Below are positions 27,501 to 34,780 of a stretch of DNA of 64,000 bases, piece after piece (within the stretch, counting starts at the first letter, position 1; every line of letters begins with the position of its first letter). The DNA is from Tubiluchus corallicola (Eukaryota > Priapulida > Priapulimorpha > Priapulimorphida > Tubiluchidae): assembly GCA_030141605.1 (NCBI GenBank), contig JAQGDQ010002392.1, forward strand, positions 64,001-128,000, given 5' to 3'. The position numbers and the translations under genes are program-made. The notes under the pieces are model-generated. The model saw only the letters and a program-made list of their open reading frames with translations, did not search any database and was not told where the DNA came from.

Positions 27501-29926
27501 ACTACTTCGAGAGTGTCGTATTCAAAGCAATTAGTCTGTGTTCCATTTATATCCAATTGATATTGATAGGTACACGTTATCTCATATATACCATCTATTA
27601 GTGGCTGAAATTCTGATTCTATAAAACCATTCACATAGAAAGTAACAGTTCCAGGACTTCCATCTTGATTGGATGTCAGAACAACTGAATTAGCAGGATC
27701 ATTACTCACACAATAATCATCCAAAAGACCTGTAATCTGTAAATCAACACCAACAGTAAAAGTAAAATTATCTTCTCTCAGACAGCCTGTTTGTGAATCG
27801 CTATAGTTAGCAAATAAGGTATAAGTTCCTTTATCTGCTATTGTTAAGTCAAAATATGCCGTATCCTCAGTAGCATTTACTGAAAAAGCAGGAGTAGGTG
27901 GTTGGATGGAAATATCTGCATATTCATATTGATCTGGCTGTGGAACCCCAAGCCGATTCTTTACTATTGCCTGAAACTCAAGCACTCCACTTGATGTATT
28001 ACAAAAATTGCCACTTGCTGTATCGCCAGTAATAACAACATTGTTCAAAGCAGTGGCATCATATAATATAACGGAAAATGTATCTGATGCACTACATCCT
28101 ATTTGATCCGTGAATACATAATATATATCGTAAGGTGTCCCTGCATTACTTTCACCTTTGTTAAGAGTAGCTGTGCCATCACCATGATCATCCAAGAGTC
28201 CGGGATCATCTGGATATACAGAGAATACTCCTGTCTCATTCTGTACCTGCGGTTGAAGATCTGCTATAATATCTACTGTTCCATTTCTGTCGCAGTACAA
28301 AGGCTCCAAGCCATTAATCTGTGGGCGTTGAACTACGTTTACTGTAACCTCCACTGTTTTATCATTTACACAACCCGTAGCAGTGTTTGTTACCGTTACT
28401 GTATAAGGATAAGTCTGTGGCATTGGAGGAGAGATAGATACTTGTGTAGAATCAGTATTACTACCAGTTATATAATCCGTAGGAGACCAACTATATAAAC
28501 AGCCTACATCCCTAGTAACGGTAAAAATTGCATCATCACCTTTACATATTGTTTCTCTCTCAGGGGATACTGAAAAGTTGGGTAGTTCGTATTCTTCTAC
28601 CGCTATATTGAAAATATTTAAAAGATTATCAGTATTGTTGCTGGGTCCTCTTTTTACTATATAGTCCCCAGCTGTCAAATTCGTCCATTTTATGATATTT
28701 CCCGGGTCTCCAGGTAAAGGAGGTTGTCCTACTGGTGCATCATTACTATAATACAAGTGATAGTCGTTGCCCGCAAGAGAGCCATCTATCTCTATCTCGC
28801 CAGTATTTTGTCCTTCACAAGTACCTTTTGAATCTATATTTTCAGTTGTAGGATCATTTACATATATCTCTATAGTTTGAGTAGATTCACAGCCCTCATC
28901 GCTTATTACTGTTACTTCATAAATATAAGGATCTGGACGAACAGCAAGTCCACTAATAAGCACCTTTGTTTTATTAGGAAGAAGATAACTAAGATTAGTA
29001 GTAGGCGACCAACTATAGGTATAATTAGACTCCACAGGACTAACACTAACTTCAAATTCTTGCTCTCCACCAGCAATAATTATTACACTTGTACCAGGGG
29101 ATACTACAATATTGGGGAGAGAATATCCATCAACCCGTATGTTGCCAACATGTCCAAGAACAAGATTCTCCACTGTATAATTATCCGCAGGTAAATCATC
29201 CCACCGTATATCGCCTCCATTTCCATCTAATGGAAGACCTATAGTCGAAGAGCCGTGCAATAACCGATATCGAAAACCATCGAAAGAATTTCGCACTATT
29301 ACTGCCCCATTATTATCTCCCACACAAGTAGCTTCTGAATCTAAAGTTTCTTGTGGATATTCATTTACACTTAAAGACACAGCCCCAATAGACGTACAGC
29401 CCATATTCGGTTCTTCAATTTCCACCAAATAAGTATAAGGCGTAGGCGAGACAGGAGGTTTTATTTCAACCGTAGAATTATTTACTGGTGTTGTAATATA
29501 ATCAGGAGGCGACCACAAATAAGTACAGTTAGTGCAATTATCAACACTAGCAGTAAATAATTGAGATTCTCCTCTCATAATAGTAGCACTTGCAGGATCT
29601 ACAGTAAATGTTGGAAGAGGTGAATCGTTAATAGTTACAGGAGCATCTATTGTACCTCCTATGTCATCTAATACTACGTACGTTCCTTCATCAAGATTAT
29701 TCCAAATAATAGGATCTCCACTAGGACTAAGTTGCGGTCCCCCCACATCATTACCATCTTTATTAAGCTGATAGGGTTTGGAAAAAATAGGATTGGTAAG
29801 AATAACCTTTCCTGTGTCTTGCCCTTCGCAATAATCTTCTGCAGACACGCTCTCTTGTTGAGCTCGCACCTGAGTCATATGCACAAATAAAAAGAGTGGC
29901 AAAAAAAATACAATCTTCCTGTACAT
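21563..29926 (-). CDS. N-terminal part of the giant SprB-like surface adhesin
   Basis: This frame encodes about 2,790 residues and ends after a frameshift, reading KEYYCFGMDYRKKWL then stop. I chose the ATG at 29926 because it gives a compact signal peptide (MYRKIVFFLPLFLF...VRAQ); the frame is open to 29980. Three N-terminal modules of about 150 residues follow, each with CEGQ/CVGD ... W-D/N-N-L and YLWSP-type segments. Then come many immunoglobulin- or PKD-like domains (VADAGRDMTIGSCSND and similar), and about eleven ~90-residue repeats with ICxDxxxL and GxW motifs that continue in the next frame. Together the two frames make about 4,070 residues, SprB-like in size and layout. SprB moves along the cell surface in gliding Bacteroidota. 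The role here is inferred from architecture and the SprF-like neighbour. Confidence 0.88.
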   Translation of the reverse strand: MYRKIVFFLPLFLFVHMTQVRAQQESVSAEDYCEGQDTGKVILTNPIFSKPYQLNKDGNDVGGPQLSPSGDPIIWNNLDEGTYVVLDDIGGTIDAPVTINDSPLPTFTVDPASATIMRGESQLFTASVDNCTNCTYLWSPPDYITTPVNNSTVEIKPPVSPTPYTYLVEIEEPNMGCTSIGAVSLSVNEYPQETLDSEATCVGDNNGAVIVRNSFDGFRYRLLHGSSTIGLPLDGNGGDIRWDDLPADNYTVENLVLGHVGNIRVDGYSLPNIVVSPGTSVIIIAGGEQEFEVSVSPVESNYTYSWSPTTNLSYLLPNKTKVLISGLAVRPDPYIYEVTVISDEGCESTQTIEIYVNDPTTENIDSKGTCEGQNTGEIEIDGSLAGNDYHLYYSNDAPVGQPPLPGDPGNIIKWTNLTAGDYIVKRGPSNNTDNLLNIFNIAVEEYELPNFSVSPERETICKGDDAIFTVTRDVGCLYSWSPTDYITGSNTDSTQVSISPPMPQTYPYTVTVTNTATGCVNDKTVEVTVNVVQRPQINGLEPLYCDRNGTVDIIADLQPQVQNETGVFSVYPDDPGLLDDHGDGTATLNKGESNAGTPYDIYYVFTDQIGCSASDTFSVILYDATALNNVVITGDTASGNFCNTSSGVLEFQAIVKNRLGVPQPDQYEYADISIQPPTPAFSVNATEDTAYFDLTIADKGTYTLFANYSDSQTGCLREDNFTFTVGVDLQITGLLDDYCVSNDPANSVVLTSNQDGSPGTVTFYVNGFIESEFQPLIDGIYEITCTYQYQLDINGTQTNCFEYDTLEVVVHDLPDASFSGLKGNYCSTADVDTLIPSNVGGAFTSDPPIPGGINGGFFDPKKVDLEDKSDTTVKITYTFTDIIGCTNSEEQQTSVRRSPDAHFQFMDVHNPPDTLTDAELLNICTNNGQIPLQPTGNVTGSFSGEGVIGSVFYPENVPDDKLGQALGVTYEVTDGLTNCTNQETKTVKVEPLPSVDFLTQSNLWEFCATAFPDTVKLLGQPLAALGTSFAITPTPSPGSFDDNGNGTAFIYLDIIHPGTYQITYSFTDNNGCQNDTTKDIIINQLPNIVFNPDTIGAGSCSDVQLTTQQASNDIDVWSWFPTTNLSDPNIQEPMFLAGGNSTLYTLTGTNSTTGCFASDQLFVVAGSAPNADAGADDFIPSSSSQIDLDGGLSTGENLTFQWQQSPTTQGQFIGPTNGAQAKFSPVQGITGPYEFYLEVKDMYNCADSDTVVITINPDPPVAFQFNDTTVGTCSPSFYLDASGSQGNIVSYFWYPTNYMIPSGSGSEFFPDQVVFNNRQDTTIRYKLTVVDNLGEADSSFFKITIVNRPEVDAKGNIDTDMGICEDLQLNPDVSSILNYTVNWTASLPHDQSNLTNADDERAIFTPTQDNSKTTLTLTATDDYGCVSSGDVLISVARSPVADAGRDMTIGSCSNDTLDASGSVAGGSNPPSYTWSPANGLSSNQGEKVNINASALTANTTYKYQLELRDEYDCRDTDSVAIFVDVEPVAVAEKDTTIGLCQQVTLNGYNSTGGAGGIASYSWVPTDNLSSGSSAVPVFEAQSPGVYSVTLEVEDVYGCTSSDNVSVDVEPSPIAVITVRGIDIDTTSMGVCQDLLLTVSSPTGNSSSFEYFWSSTTTLPNERDKDTIRFTPPRDGTYQVIAEIKDEFGCDSKDTLTIIVKKPPTVTILNLKSDFCQGEQDVVITASSSPAVSIGQFSGDGITPIDATSATFSPNKVGNNIITYGYEDVFGCADTVSKWVIVNTLPIVSFNLPSSSCLGDAPISITGSPNGGTFTSTYNYFIPDDGTGKAVFDNQAQGGFDVFYRYTDNVTGCINSATRSINVNPLPQVISGGNEIVCADSLRLAAVLQVVTDTGQWRVLTGTGVIAPTDINKPDALVTGLQEETGNLLEWKVTTDKGCSASDTINIYNALHSNTSAGKDILWLCKEDTVLSATSVPNNNGGTNITGIWNFTKGNGIFSNSQSPTTRISDLDQDTNIVRWSIQDGSCVSYDSVLVINKLPTPAEIKNNNPFFICKDNALIEAEPIKPDETGKWSIHTGKGNFQDMNASTTNVSDIEFGTNVYSWQVSKDNCNSTAYDTIYHDQAILFKNVDTICDGSIVIKAEAPKVNGVFSDWSVAGGAGIQSEVIRNDSVYSVILLPGETDIAFTRNNRGCVSADTIGVYNRELIADAGNDLYICGEGQTGQLGAVPPSLVTSAARWNVQGSLKLSDYEIPDPIVSDISPGKHKLEWVITDGSCQNSDSVFVFYDRAKVLVKEDSVCDGEVVLRAEPLAAESGANGSWTIAYGGGMFDGDPANNEVKVTGLSGSVENIFVWTVNLNGFSSTDTVKVYNHQTTVEAGDTIFSCQNTLQLNALDPSPALGTWSVAEGNVTLATGEENLPTANITDMKIGANKMFWTVEGGVGKKCTYLDSVYVYYDEANVAPDNPDYVCDGSVVRLKARALSTNKSYGIWSLGAGSNAYIVDNFNNETDAENLGQGDNTFIWTVGLNNGSCETQDTVIIDNRFINVDVTPSYAEVCDAPYNLAAPDIQSQSTSASGSWEIIKGGGDFSPRADTTHTTVSNLAYGENMIRWKVENEGCINSSDVVIYNNALKVDAGEGQTICTNTTKLNAMEPPAGTTGRWTVQFGSANFDDNTLYNTTVGPGIGRNVYKWEITKNGCLSSDTVVITNNKPTIADAVGTFQLDHNGMLDISPSTVETMRANPPISGIETGEWKIVSGQATFSDETQHDTQVSDLKEYYCFGMDYRKKWL

Positions 29927-30163
29927 AAAAACTTTAAACGTAGATACAAAAAAATTCATATTCCTCAAATTAATTTCCACTGCTTACAATAGTATTAAAA
30001 TATATTATAAGTATGCTTCAGTGTGTTTATCCTCCGATCCCAAATTATATGTAAATATAAAGTATTATCTTGTATTTTACAACAAAAATATAATATTTTA
30101 TAAAAATTTAGTCTTTTTTAACACGCTTAGCTTTCCTGCACATTTAGCTTTAAATAAAACGTA

Positions 30164-30171
30164 CAAATATA
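30164..30171 (-). promoter_or_regulatory. Candidate -7 box for the giant adhesin gene
   Basis: On the minus strand this reads TATATTTG. Two TTTG tracts lie upstream, but at 15 and 22 bp rather than 19. It would give a leader of about 230 nt. Confidence 0.4.
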
Positions 30172-30354
30172 CGAAAATATTATTTTCAAATCTCAAATTA
30201 TTTCGTTTATTTTTCAATATTTTTTGAAAAACAGCAAAAAAACAAACCAGCCCTATTTCATTCTAATATAGTTTAAATTCTATATCTATTTGAAAAATGC
30301 ATTTCTCTCATCTACACTTACTATATATAATAGGCAATTATATGTTTTTTGGGT

Positions 30355-30487
30355 AATGTATTCAATTGGCAGAAAATAACACACAATGTTAGTGCCATTT
30401 CTAAATTTTGCTGTTGCAAAATTTAGAAATCTCAAAGTACATAAAGTTACCTGTTTTGCAGGTATGACATGCTGCTTATTATTAGCT
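30355..30487. repeat. Dispersed structured repeat A, copy 2
   Basis: This aligns over about 130 bp with 3313-3446 in the same orientation. Its centre is a perfect 15-bp inverted repeat: ATTTCTAAATTTTGC (30397-30411) and GCAAAATTTAGAAAT (30416-30430) around a TGTT loop. In both places the element lies between two minus-strand genes. Confidence 0.78.
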
Positions 30488-30581
30488 CCTAGCACATTAC
30501 CACTGCCTTTCCCCTATGTTCTTTGACTTGATACTTTTTTTTCCTTTACTTATTATATTTTATTCTCAAGTGGTATAAGTA

Positions 30582-30694
30582 AGCTCGCAAGTGCCTTTGA
30601 AGATAAAGTTGGCGAGCAAAAAATAAAACCTCTAAATGCTTTTGATGAAAAACTATGCTGTCGGCTTCTTCATCTCCTCAAAACTCGCCTTTTG
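30582..30694. repeat. Dispersed repeat B, copy 1
   Basis: The block 30643-30694 (ATGAAAAACTATGCTGTC onwards, ending CTCGCCTTTTGC) matches the reverse complement of 38421-38476 at roughly 85%. A second short block (30582-30602, AGCTCGCAAGTGCCTTTGAA) matches 38516-38536 on the same strand. The pairing of one inverted and one direct block suggests a rearranged or decayed element. Confidence 0.65.
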
Positions 30695-30799
30695 CTTGTT
30701 TTCTCTCAAAACCATCTAAGAGCGGTCTTTCTGTTTCGTAGAATTTTTAATTTTTAATTCAAAAAAATGATATCTAAGTCTTGCATTCCCTGCCCCTAT

Positions 30800-32020
30800 T
30801 TAAGAAGCCCGAAGCCTTCTCAAACGTTCACCATCAATTTTGGACTTGGCTAAATCTAAGGTAATATTTAGTTCTTTTGCTTTCCCCGAAGGCATCTCAA
30901 ACATTGCATCCATCATAATAGTCTCACATATAGACCTTAAGCCTCTTGCCCCTAACTTAAACTCAATTGCCTTATCTACAATATAGTCTAACACTTTCTT
31001 ATCGAAAGTAAGCTCTATGCCATCTATCTTAAACAACCTAATATACTGCTTGACAATAGAATTTTTAGGCTCTGTAAGAATTTTATGCAGTGTGTCTCTA
31101 TCCAAAGGATTTAGATAGGTAAGAATAGGTAACCTTCCAATAATTTCAGGAATCAAGCCATATGACTTTAAATCCTGCGGAGCTACATATTGAAGCAATT
31201 CTTTTTTATTGACATTACTATTCTTTTTTATAGAATTAAAACCAACTACTTGCGTATTCATCCTTTGTGCTACCTTCTTCTCAATACCATCAAAAGCTCC
31301 TCCGCATATAAACAGTATATTTTTGGTATTAATAGGTATCATTTTTTGTTCAGGGTGTTTTCTTCCACCTTGTGGAGGTACATTCACTACCGACCCTTCC
31401 AAAAGTTTTAACATACCTTGCTGCACACCTTCGCCCGAAACATCTCGCGTTATAGAAGGGTTGTCGCTCTTACGAGCTATCTTGTCTATCTCATCGATAA
31501 ACACAATGCCTCTTTGAGCAGCTTTCACATCGTAGTCGGCAGCTTGCAGCAAACGAGTAAGAATACTCTCAATATCCTCACCCACATACCCTGCCTCTGT
31601 AAGAACAGTTGCATCCACTATGGTAAATGGCACTTGCAACATACGGGCAATTGTCTTTGCCAACAAAGTTTTACCAGTTCCTGTTTCCCCTACTAATATA
31701 ATATTAGACTTTTCAATTTCAACATCACTGTCCTTTGAATCATTATTATCCTTCAATCTCTTATAATGATTATACACTGCTACCGAAAGATATTTTTTTG
31801 CCTCGTCCTGCCCTATTACATACAAATCGAGAAACTTTTTAATCTCCTGTGGTTTTAATAGTTGTAAAGTAGCGAAATCGAAATTATTTTTTAACTCCTT
31901 TTCGATTATCTCATTGGCTTGAACAATACAACTATCGCATATATGACCTGATATACCTGCTATCAAAAGGTTGGTTTCTTTTTTAGGTCTCCCACAAAAT
32001 GAACACTTATCCTTTTCCAT
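30800..32020 (-). CDS. clpX: ATP-dependent Clp protease ATP-binding subunit ClpX
   Basis: This 406-residue unfoldase starts at the ATG at 32020 ([12 protein letters not shown]); ten further codons upstream are open but outside the family. The N-terminal zinc-binding domain has C6, C9, C28 and C31. The AAA+ domain has Walker A GETGTGKT at 111-118, [14 protein letters not shown] as Walker B, and the arginine-rich sensor region [11 protein letters not shown]. ClpX recognises tagged proteins, unfolds them with ATP and feeds them into ClpP. The usual IGF loop that docks on ClpP appears as VVGFNS, with the first position changed. The gene is third in the tig-clpP-clpX order, 238 bp after clpP, with a hairpin in the gap. 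Confidence 0.97.
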   Translation of the reverse strand: MEKDKCSFCGRPKKETNLLIAGISGHICDSCIVQANEIIEKELKNNFDFATLQLLKPQEIKKFLDLYVIGQDEAKKYLSVAVYNHYKRLKDNNDSKDSDVEIEKSNIILVGETGTGKTLLAKTIARMLQVPFTIVDATVLTEAGYVGEDIESILTRLLQAADYDVKAAQRGIVFIDEIDKIARKSDNPSITRDVSGEGVQQGMLKLLEGSVVNVPPQGGRKHPEQKMIPINTKNILFICGGAFDGIEKKVAQRMNTQVVGFNSIKKNSNVNKKELLQYVAPQDLKSYGLIPEIIGRLPILTYLNPLDRDTLHKILTEPKNSIVKQYIRLFKIDGIELTFDKKVLDYIVDKAIEFKLGARGLRSICETIMMDAMFEMPSGKAKELNITLDLAKSKIDGERLRRLRAS

Positions 32021-32115
32021 TAGCAAAAATTTATGATAAAATATTAACAAAAAACGTAGTGTGTCTATTTACTTAACACTACTATAATTATAAAAAACGT
32101 AATTTTTAGAATATA

Positions 32116-32139
32116 ATTTTGCTGTTGAAACAGCAAAAT
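32116..32139 (-). terminator. Hairpin between clpP and clpX
   Basis: A perfect 10-bp stem, ATTTTGCTGT (32116-32125) and ACAGCAAAAT (32130-32139), closes on a 4-nt loop. On the minus strand it follows clpP and is followed by AT-rich sequence without a firm T run. It may be a weak terminator, attenuator or processing site separating clpP from clpX. Confidence 0.4.
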
Positions 32140-32258
32140 ACTTATTTAGCTTAATTTTTAATTCCTACAACCCGAAAATCATATGCTAAAAAGAGTATTT
32201 GTGCTATAAAGGATAATTACTTTATCAAATACATTGGAGCAGCTAATATATAGTTTCC

Positions 32259-32936
32259 TTATTTCTTATCTCGTATTAGCACTTCATCTATCATACCATA
32301 TTTCTTAGCTTGTTCTGCTGTCATCCAATAATCTCTGTCAGCATCTTTCTCTACTTCCTTAAAAGGTTTTCCTGAGTGATAAGAAATAATTTCATACAAC
32401 TCCTTTTTTAGTTTTTGTATTTCCTTATGAGTAATTTCTATGTCCGAAGCCTGTCCTTGTATGCCTCCCATAGGTTGATGAATCATAACTCGCGAGTGTT
32501 TCAATGCCGAGCGTTTTCCCTTTTCTCCTGCACACAACAGTATAGCTCCCATAGAAGCGGCCATTCCTGTGCATATGGTAGCTACTTTCGAGCCTATATA
32601 TTGTATTGTATCATAAATAGCCAAGCCAGCATACACAGAACCTCCCGGAGTATTGAAATATATTTGGATATCCTTGGATGGATCGGCTGACTCTAAAAAC
32701 AACAATTGAGCTTGCACAATATTAGCTACATAATCATCTATTGGTAGTCCTAAAAATATAATTCGGTCCATCATCAGTCGTGAGAAAACATCCATACTTG
32801 CCACATTCAACTGACGCTCTTCTATGATAGTAGGCGAAATATAATTATTATAAACAGACTTATATTGCTCTAAAGTTAGGCTATTGATGCCCTTATGCTT
32901 AGTAGCATACTTACGAAACTCCTCATTCATGTTCAT
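32259..32936 (-). CDS. clpP: ATP-dependent Clp protease proteolytic subunit ClpP
   Basis: This 225-residue serine peptidase has the catalytic triad S128 (GMAASMGA), H153 (VMIHQPMGG) and D202 (ADRDYWMTA); the spacing equals that of Escherichia coli ClpP. It forms the barrel chamber that degrades proteins delivered by ClpX. The N-terminal extension of about 30 residues before the conserved core (SPTIIEERQL) is somewhat longer than in E. coli and is typical of Bacteroidota. It starts 22 bp after the trigger factor stop and is probably co-transcribed with it. Confidence 0.98.
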   Translation of the reverse strand: MNMNEEFRKYATKHKGINSLTLEQYKSVYNNYISPTIIEERQLNVASMDVFSRLMMDRIIFLGLPIDDYVANIVQAQLLFLESADPSKDIQIYFNTPGGSVYAGLAIYDTIQYIGSKVATICTGMAASMGAILLCAGEKGKRSALKHSRVMIHQPMGGIQGQASDIEITHKEIQKLKKELYEIISYHSGKPFKEVEKDADRDYWMTAEQAKKYGMIDEVLIRDKK

Positions 32937-32958
32937 AATGGTTGTGATTTTTAAAAGT

Positions 32959-34326
32959 TTATGATTTTCCTTTATTATCTTTCTCTATTATTTTCTTAAA
33001 TTCTTCTACTGAAACCTTTTTATTTTTGATATTGGCTTCTTCCAACACTACTTTTGTTAGTTTATCTATCAGTAGCGTATTTTGTATTCTTTCTACATTT
33101 TGTTTTTGTTGAAGCTGCATATCAACATAGCTATTTAGCTCTTCGTCTGTAATGGGTCTTTCATTTTTAAGGTTCTTGAAATAAGCCAATATCTCTTTTT
33201 TGGCTTCAGTTCTTATTTCAGCTTCTTCTATCTTTATCTGTTTTTCCTCTACTATTTTTTTAGTAATAAGTTCCCATTTTAAATTTTGCAGGTAATCAGG
33301 CAGTATCTTATCTATATCCTCTTCTGTATCCTTTTCTTTTTTCATCAGCATCATTGAGCGTTTTATGAATGCCTCAGGTAATTGTATTTTCAAATTTTCA
33401 TCAAAATCCTGACGCATATCAAACAACAACTTGTTATTTGCTGCGGTGATATTATCTTTTTCTATTTCTGCTTTTACTTTTTCTTCAAATTCTTCGGGGG
33501 TTTTTATTTCAACTTCAGGGAATATATGCTTATATAGTTTCTCTCCCAGCTCTTGTGGCATAAGTTTACTTACCTTTTTAATAGCAAACTGTATTTTACC
33601 TTCAAACTCCTCTACCTCTTCTTTTTTCATTCTGGTAATATACGCCAGTTCTTGTGCAGGTATTTTTTTAGGTTCTAAAATAATAATTTCCCCTTTGCCC
33701 TTAGCCAATAGCAACGAGCTTTCTTTTTCCAACCTTTTAGGCTCTATTAAGGAGTTTTCTATTTGCTCTTTACCCTCAATAGGCTTGCTATCCTTATCCA
33801 AAAACACAACATTGCCATACACAAAATTGGTTTCTTCCTCTACCTTATCTATTTCCTTCAACTCGCCATTAGCTTTTTGGTATTGCTCCACCCTTTCCTT
33901 AACCAAGCTATCGTCTATTTTTATTTCGTAGTAGCTATACTTATTCTTCTTACTAAGCGGAAACTGCAAATCGGGTACCAGACCTATATTATAAGTAAAA
34001 TTAAATTCTTCTTGTTTTTCGAAATCTATTTTCTCTTGTCCATCGTCGTCAGGAAGAGGTTGTCCAAACATACCTATCTTGTTGTCCTCTATATACTTAG
34101 GAATTCCATCAGAAACAAGTTTGTCTATCGCACGAGCTATAACAGAGGTACGATACATTTTATTAATCATTCCCATTGGTACTTTGCCCTGCCTAAAACC
34201 TTTAAGGCTTGCTTTTCTTTTTATATCTTTTAGTTCCTTCTCCACATTGCCTTCATAGTCTTCTTTTTTTATTAATACTTGTAGCTTAGCATTTACTTCA
34301 TCTATATTGTTGAGGGTAATATCCAT
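32959..34326 (-). CDS. tig: Trigger factor
   Basis: This 455-residue protein matches trigger factor in length and layout. The N-terminal ribosome-binding domain carries the signature KGFRQGKVPMGMI (about residues 39-51), the contact site for ribosomal protein L23. The middle region is the FKBP-like position but is divergent, without clear catalytic aromatic residues. The C-terminal helical arms are rich in K and E. Trigger factor holds nascent chains as they leave the ribosome. It leads a tig-clpP-clpX set, a widespread gene order for protein quality control. Confidence 0.96.
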   Translation of the reverse strand: MDITLNNIDEVNAKLQVLIKKEDYEGNVEKELKDIKRKASLKGFRQGKVPMGMINKMYRTSVIARAIDKLVSDGIPKYIEDNKIGMFGQPLPDDDGQEKIDFEKQEEFNFTYNIGLVPDLQFPLSKKNKYSYYEIKIDDSLVKERVEQYQKANGELKEIDKVEEETNFVYGNVVFLDKDSKPIEGKEQIENSLIEPKRLEKESSLLLAKGKGEIIILEPKKIPAQELAYITRMKKEEVEEFEGKIQFAIKKVSKLMPQELGEKLYKHIFPEVEIKTPEEFEEKVKAEIEKDNITAANNKLLFDMRQDFDENLKIQLPEAFIKRSMMLMKKEKDTEEDIDKILPDYLQNLKWELITKKIVEEKQIKIEEAEIRTEAKKEILAYFKNLKNERPITDEELNSYVDMQLQQKQNVERIQNTLLIDKLTKVVLEEANIKNKKVSVEEFKKIIEKDNKGKS

Positions 34327-34775
34327 TTAAAAAGAAATTTTTGTATATAATATAATTTGATGTTTGAAAAAATAAGAAAAAATGCAGATAAAGGAAACTC
34401 TCTCCCAATCGGCCTTGTAAATAAACTTTAATTATTTTCTTTTTTTATTCTTTTGATAAAATACCTGACCTTCTAAACAAAAAAATATTGTTCTGTAAAG
34501 TTTCTTAAATCTATTCCTGACAGATTAATTACTTCTTTCATTTCATTTGCTATTACAAAGTAAATAAAAATATATCAAACTAAGATATTTTTTTTGAACT
34601 AATAAGCAGCCTAAGAACATTGATAAGCAATTAAAAAAGGCTAAAAACTTAGAAGAAACCATTTTGGAGGCAAGAGCCAAAAAGAAAAGTATTGAAAAAA
34701 TAAGGCACTATATTTTTATAGTTGTCTTTTTGTTCCTATCTTTATTCTTTAAACTTTATAAGCTTATTAAGAAAA
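34327..34775. other. Gap upstream of the TPR-DUF2971 gene
   Basis: This 449-bp AT-rich stretch lies between the divergent tig and TPR genes. I found no exact TAnnTTTG box for tig. It contains one conspicuous open stretch without a start codon (34598-34780), described separately. Confidence 0.5.
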
Positions 34776-34780
34776 ATGAC
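34598..34780 (+). pseudogene. Possible gene remnant: lysine-rich helix plus membrane segment
   Basis: An open frame follows a TGA at 34595-34597 and has no ATG. It reads a charged helical stretch (KNIDKQLKKAKNLEETILEA) followed by IRHYIFIVVFLFLSLFFKLY, a good membrane segment. It then runs into the TPR gene in another frame. It could be the decayed end of a signalling or TPR membrane protein, or the former N-terminus of the following gene. An accidental open frame in AT-rich DNA is also possible. I list it because the amphipathic-plus-hydrophobic pattern is protein-like. Confidence 0.25.

Larger units (their letters stand above)
29981..30799. other. Long intergenic region with two dispersed repeats
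   Basis: This gap between clpX and the adhesin carries no gene that I support. It contains repeat A copy 2 (30355-30487), repeat B copy 1 (about 30582-30694) and a candidate adhesin promoter (30164-30171). The short minus-strand frame at 30286-30495 is the translation of repeat A. Confidence 0.6.

Noticed and set aside
30021-30227. 68-codon plus-strand open frame upstream of the adhesin
   Set aside because: Its Phe/Leu/Lys/Asn composition is that expected from AT-rich DNA; no signal or family pattern.
30286-30495. 69-codon minus-strand open frame
   Set aside because: It lies inside repeat A copy 2; copy 1 carries a frameshift and stop, so it is more likely a repeat translation than a gene.
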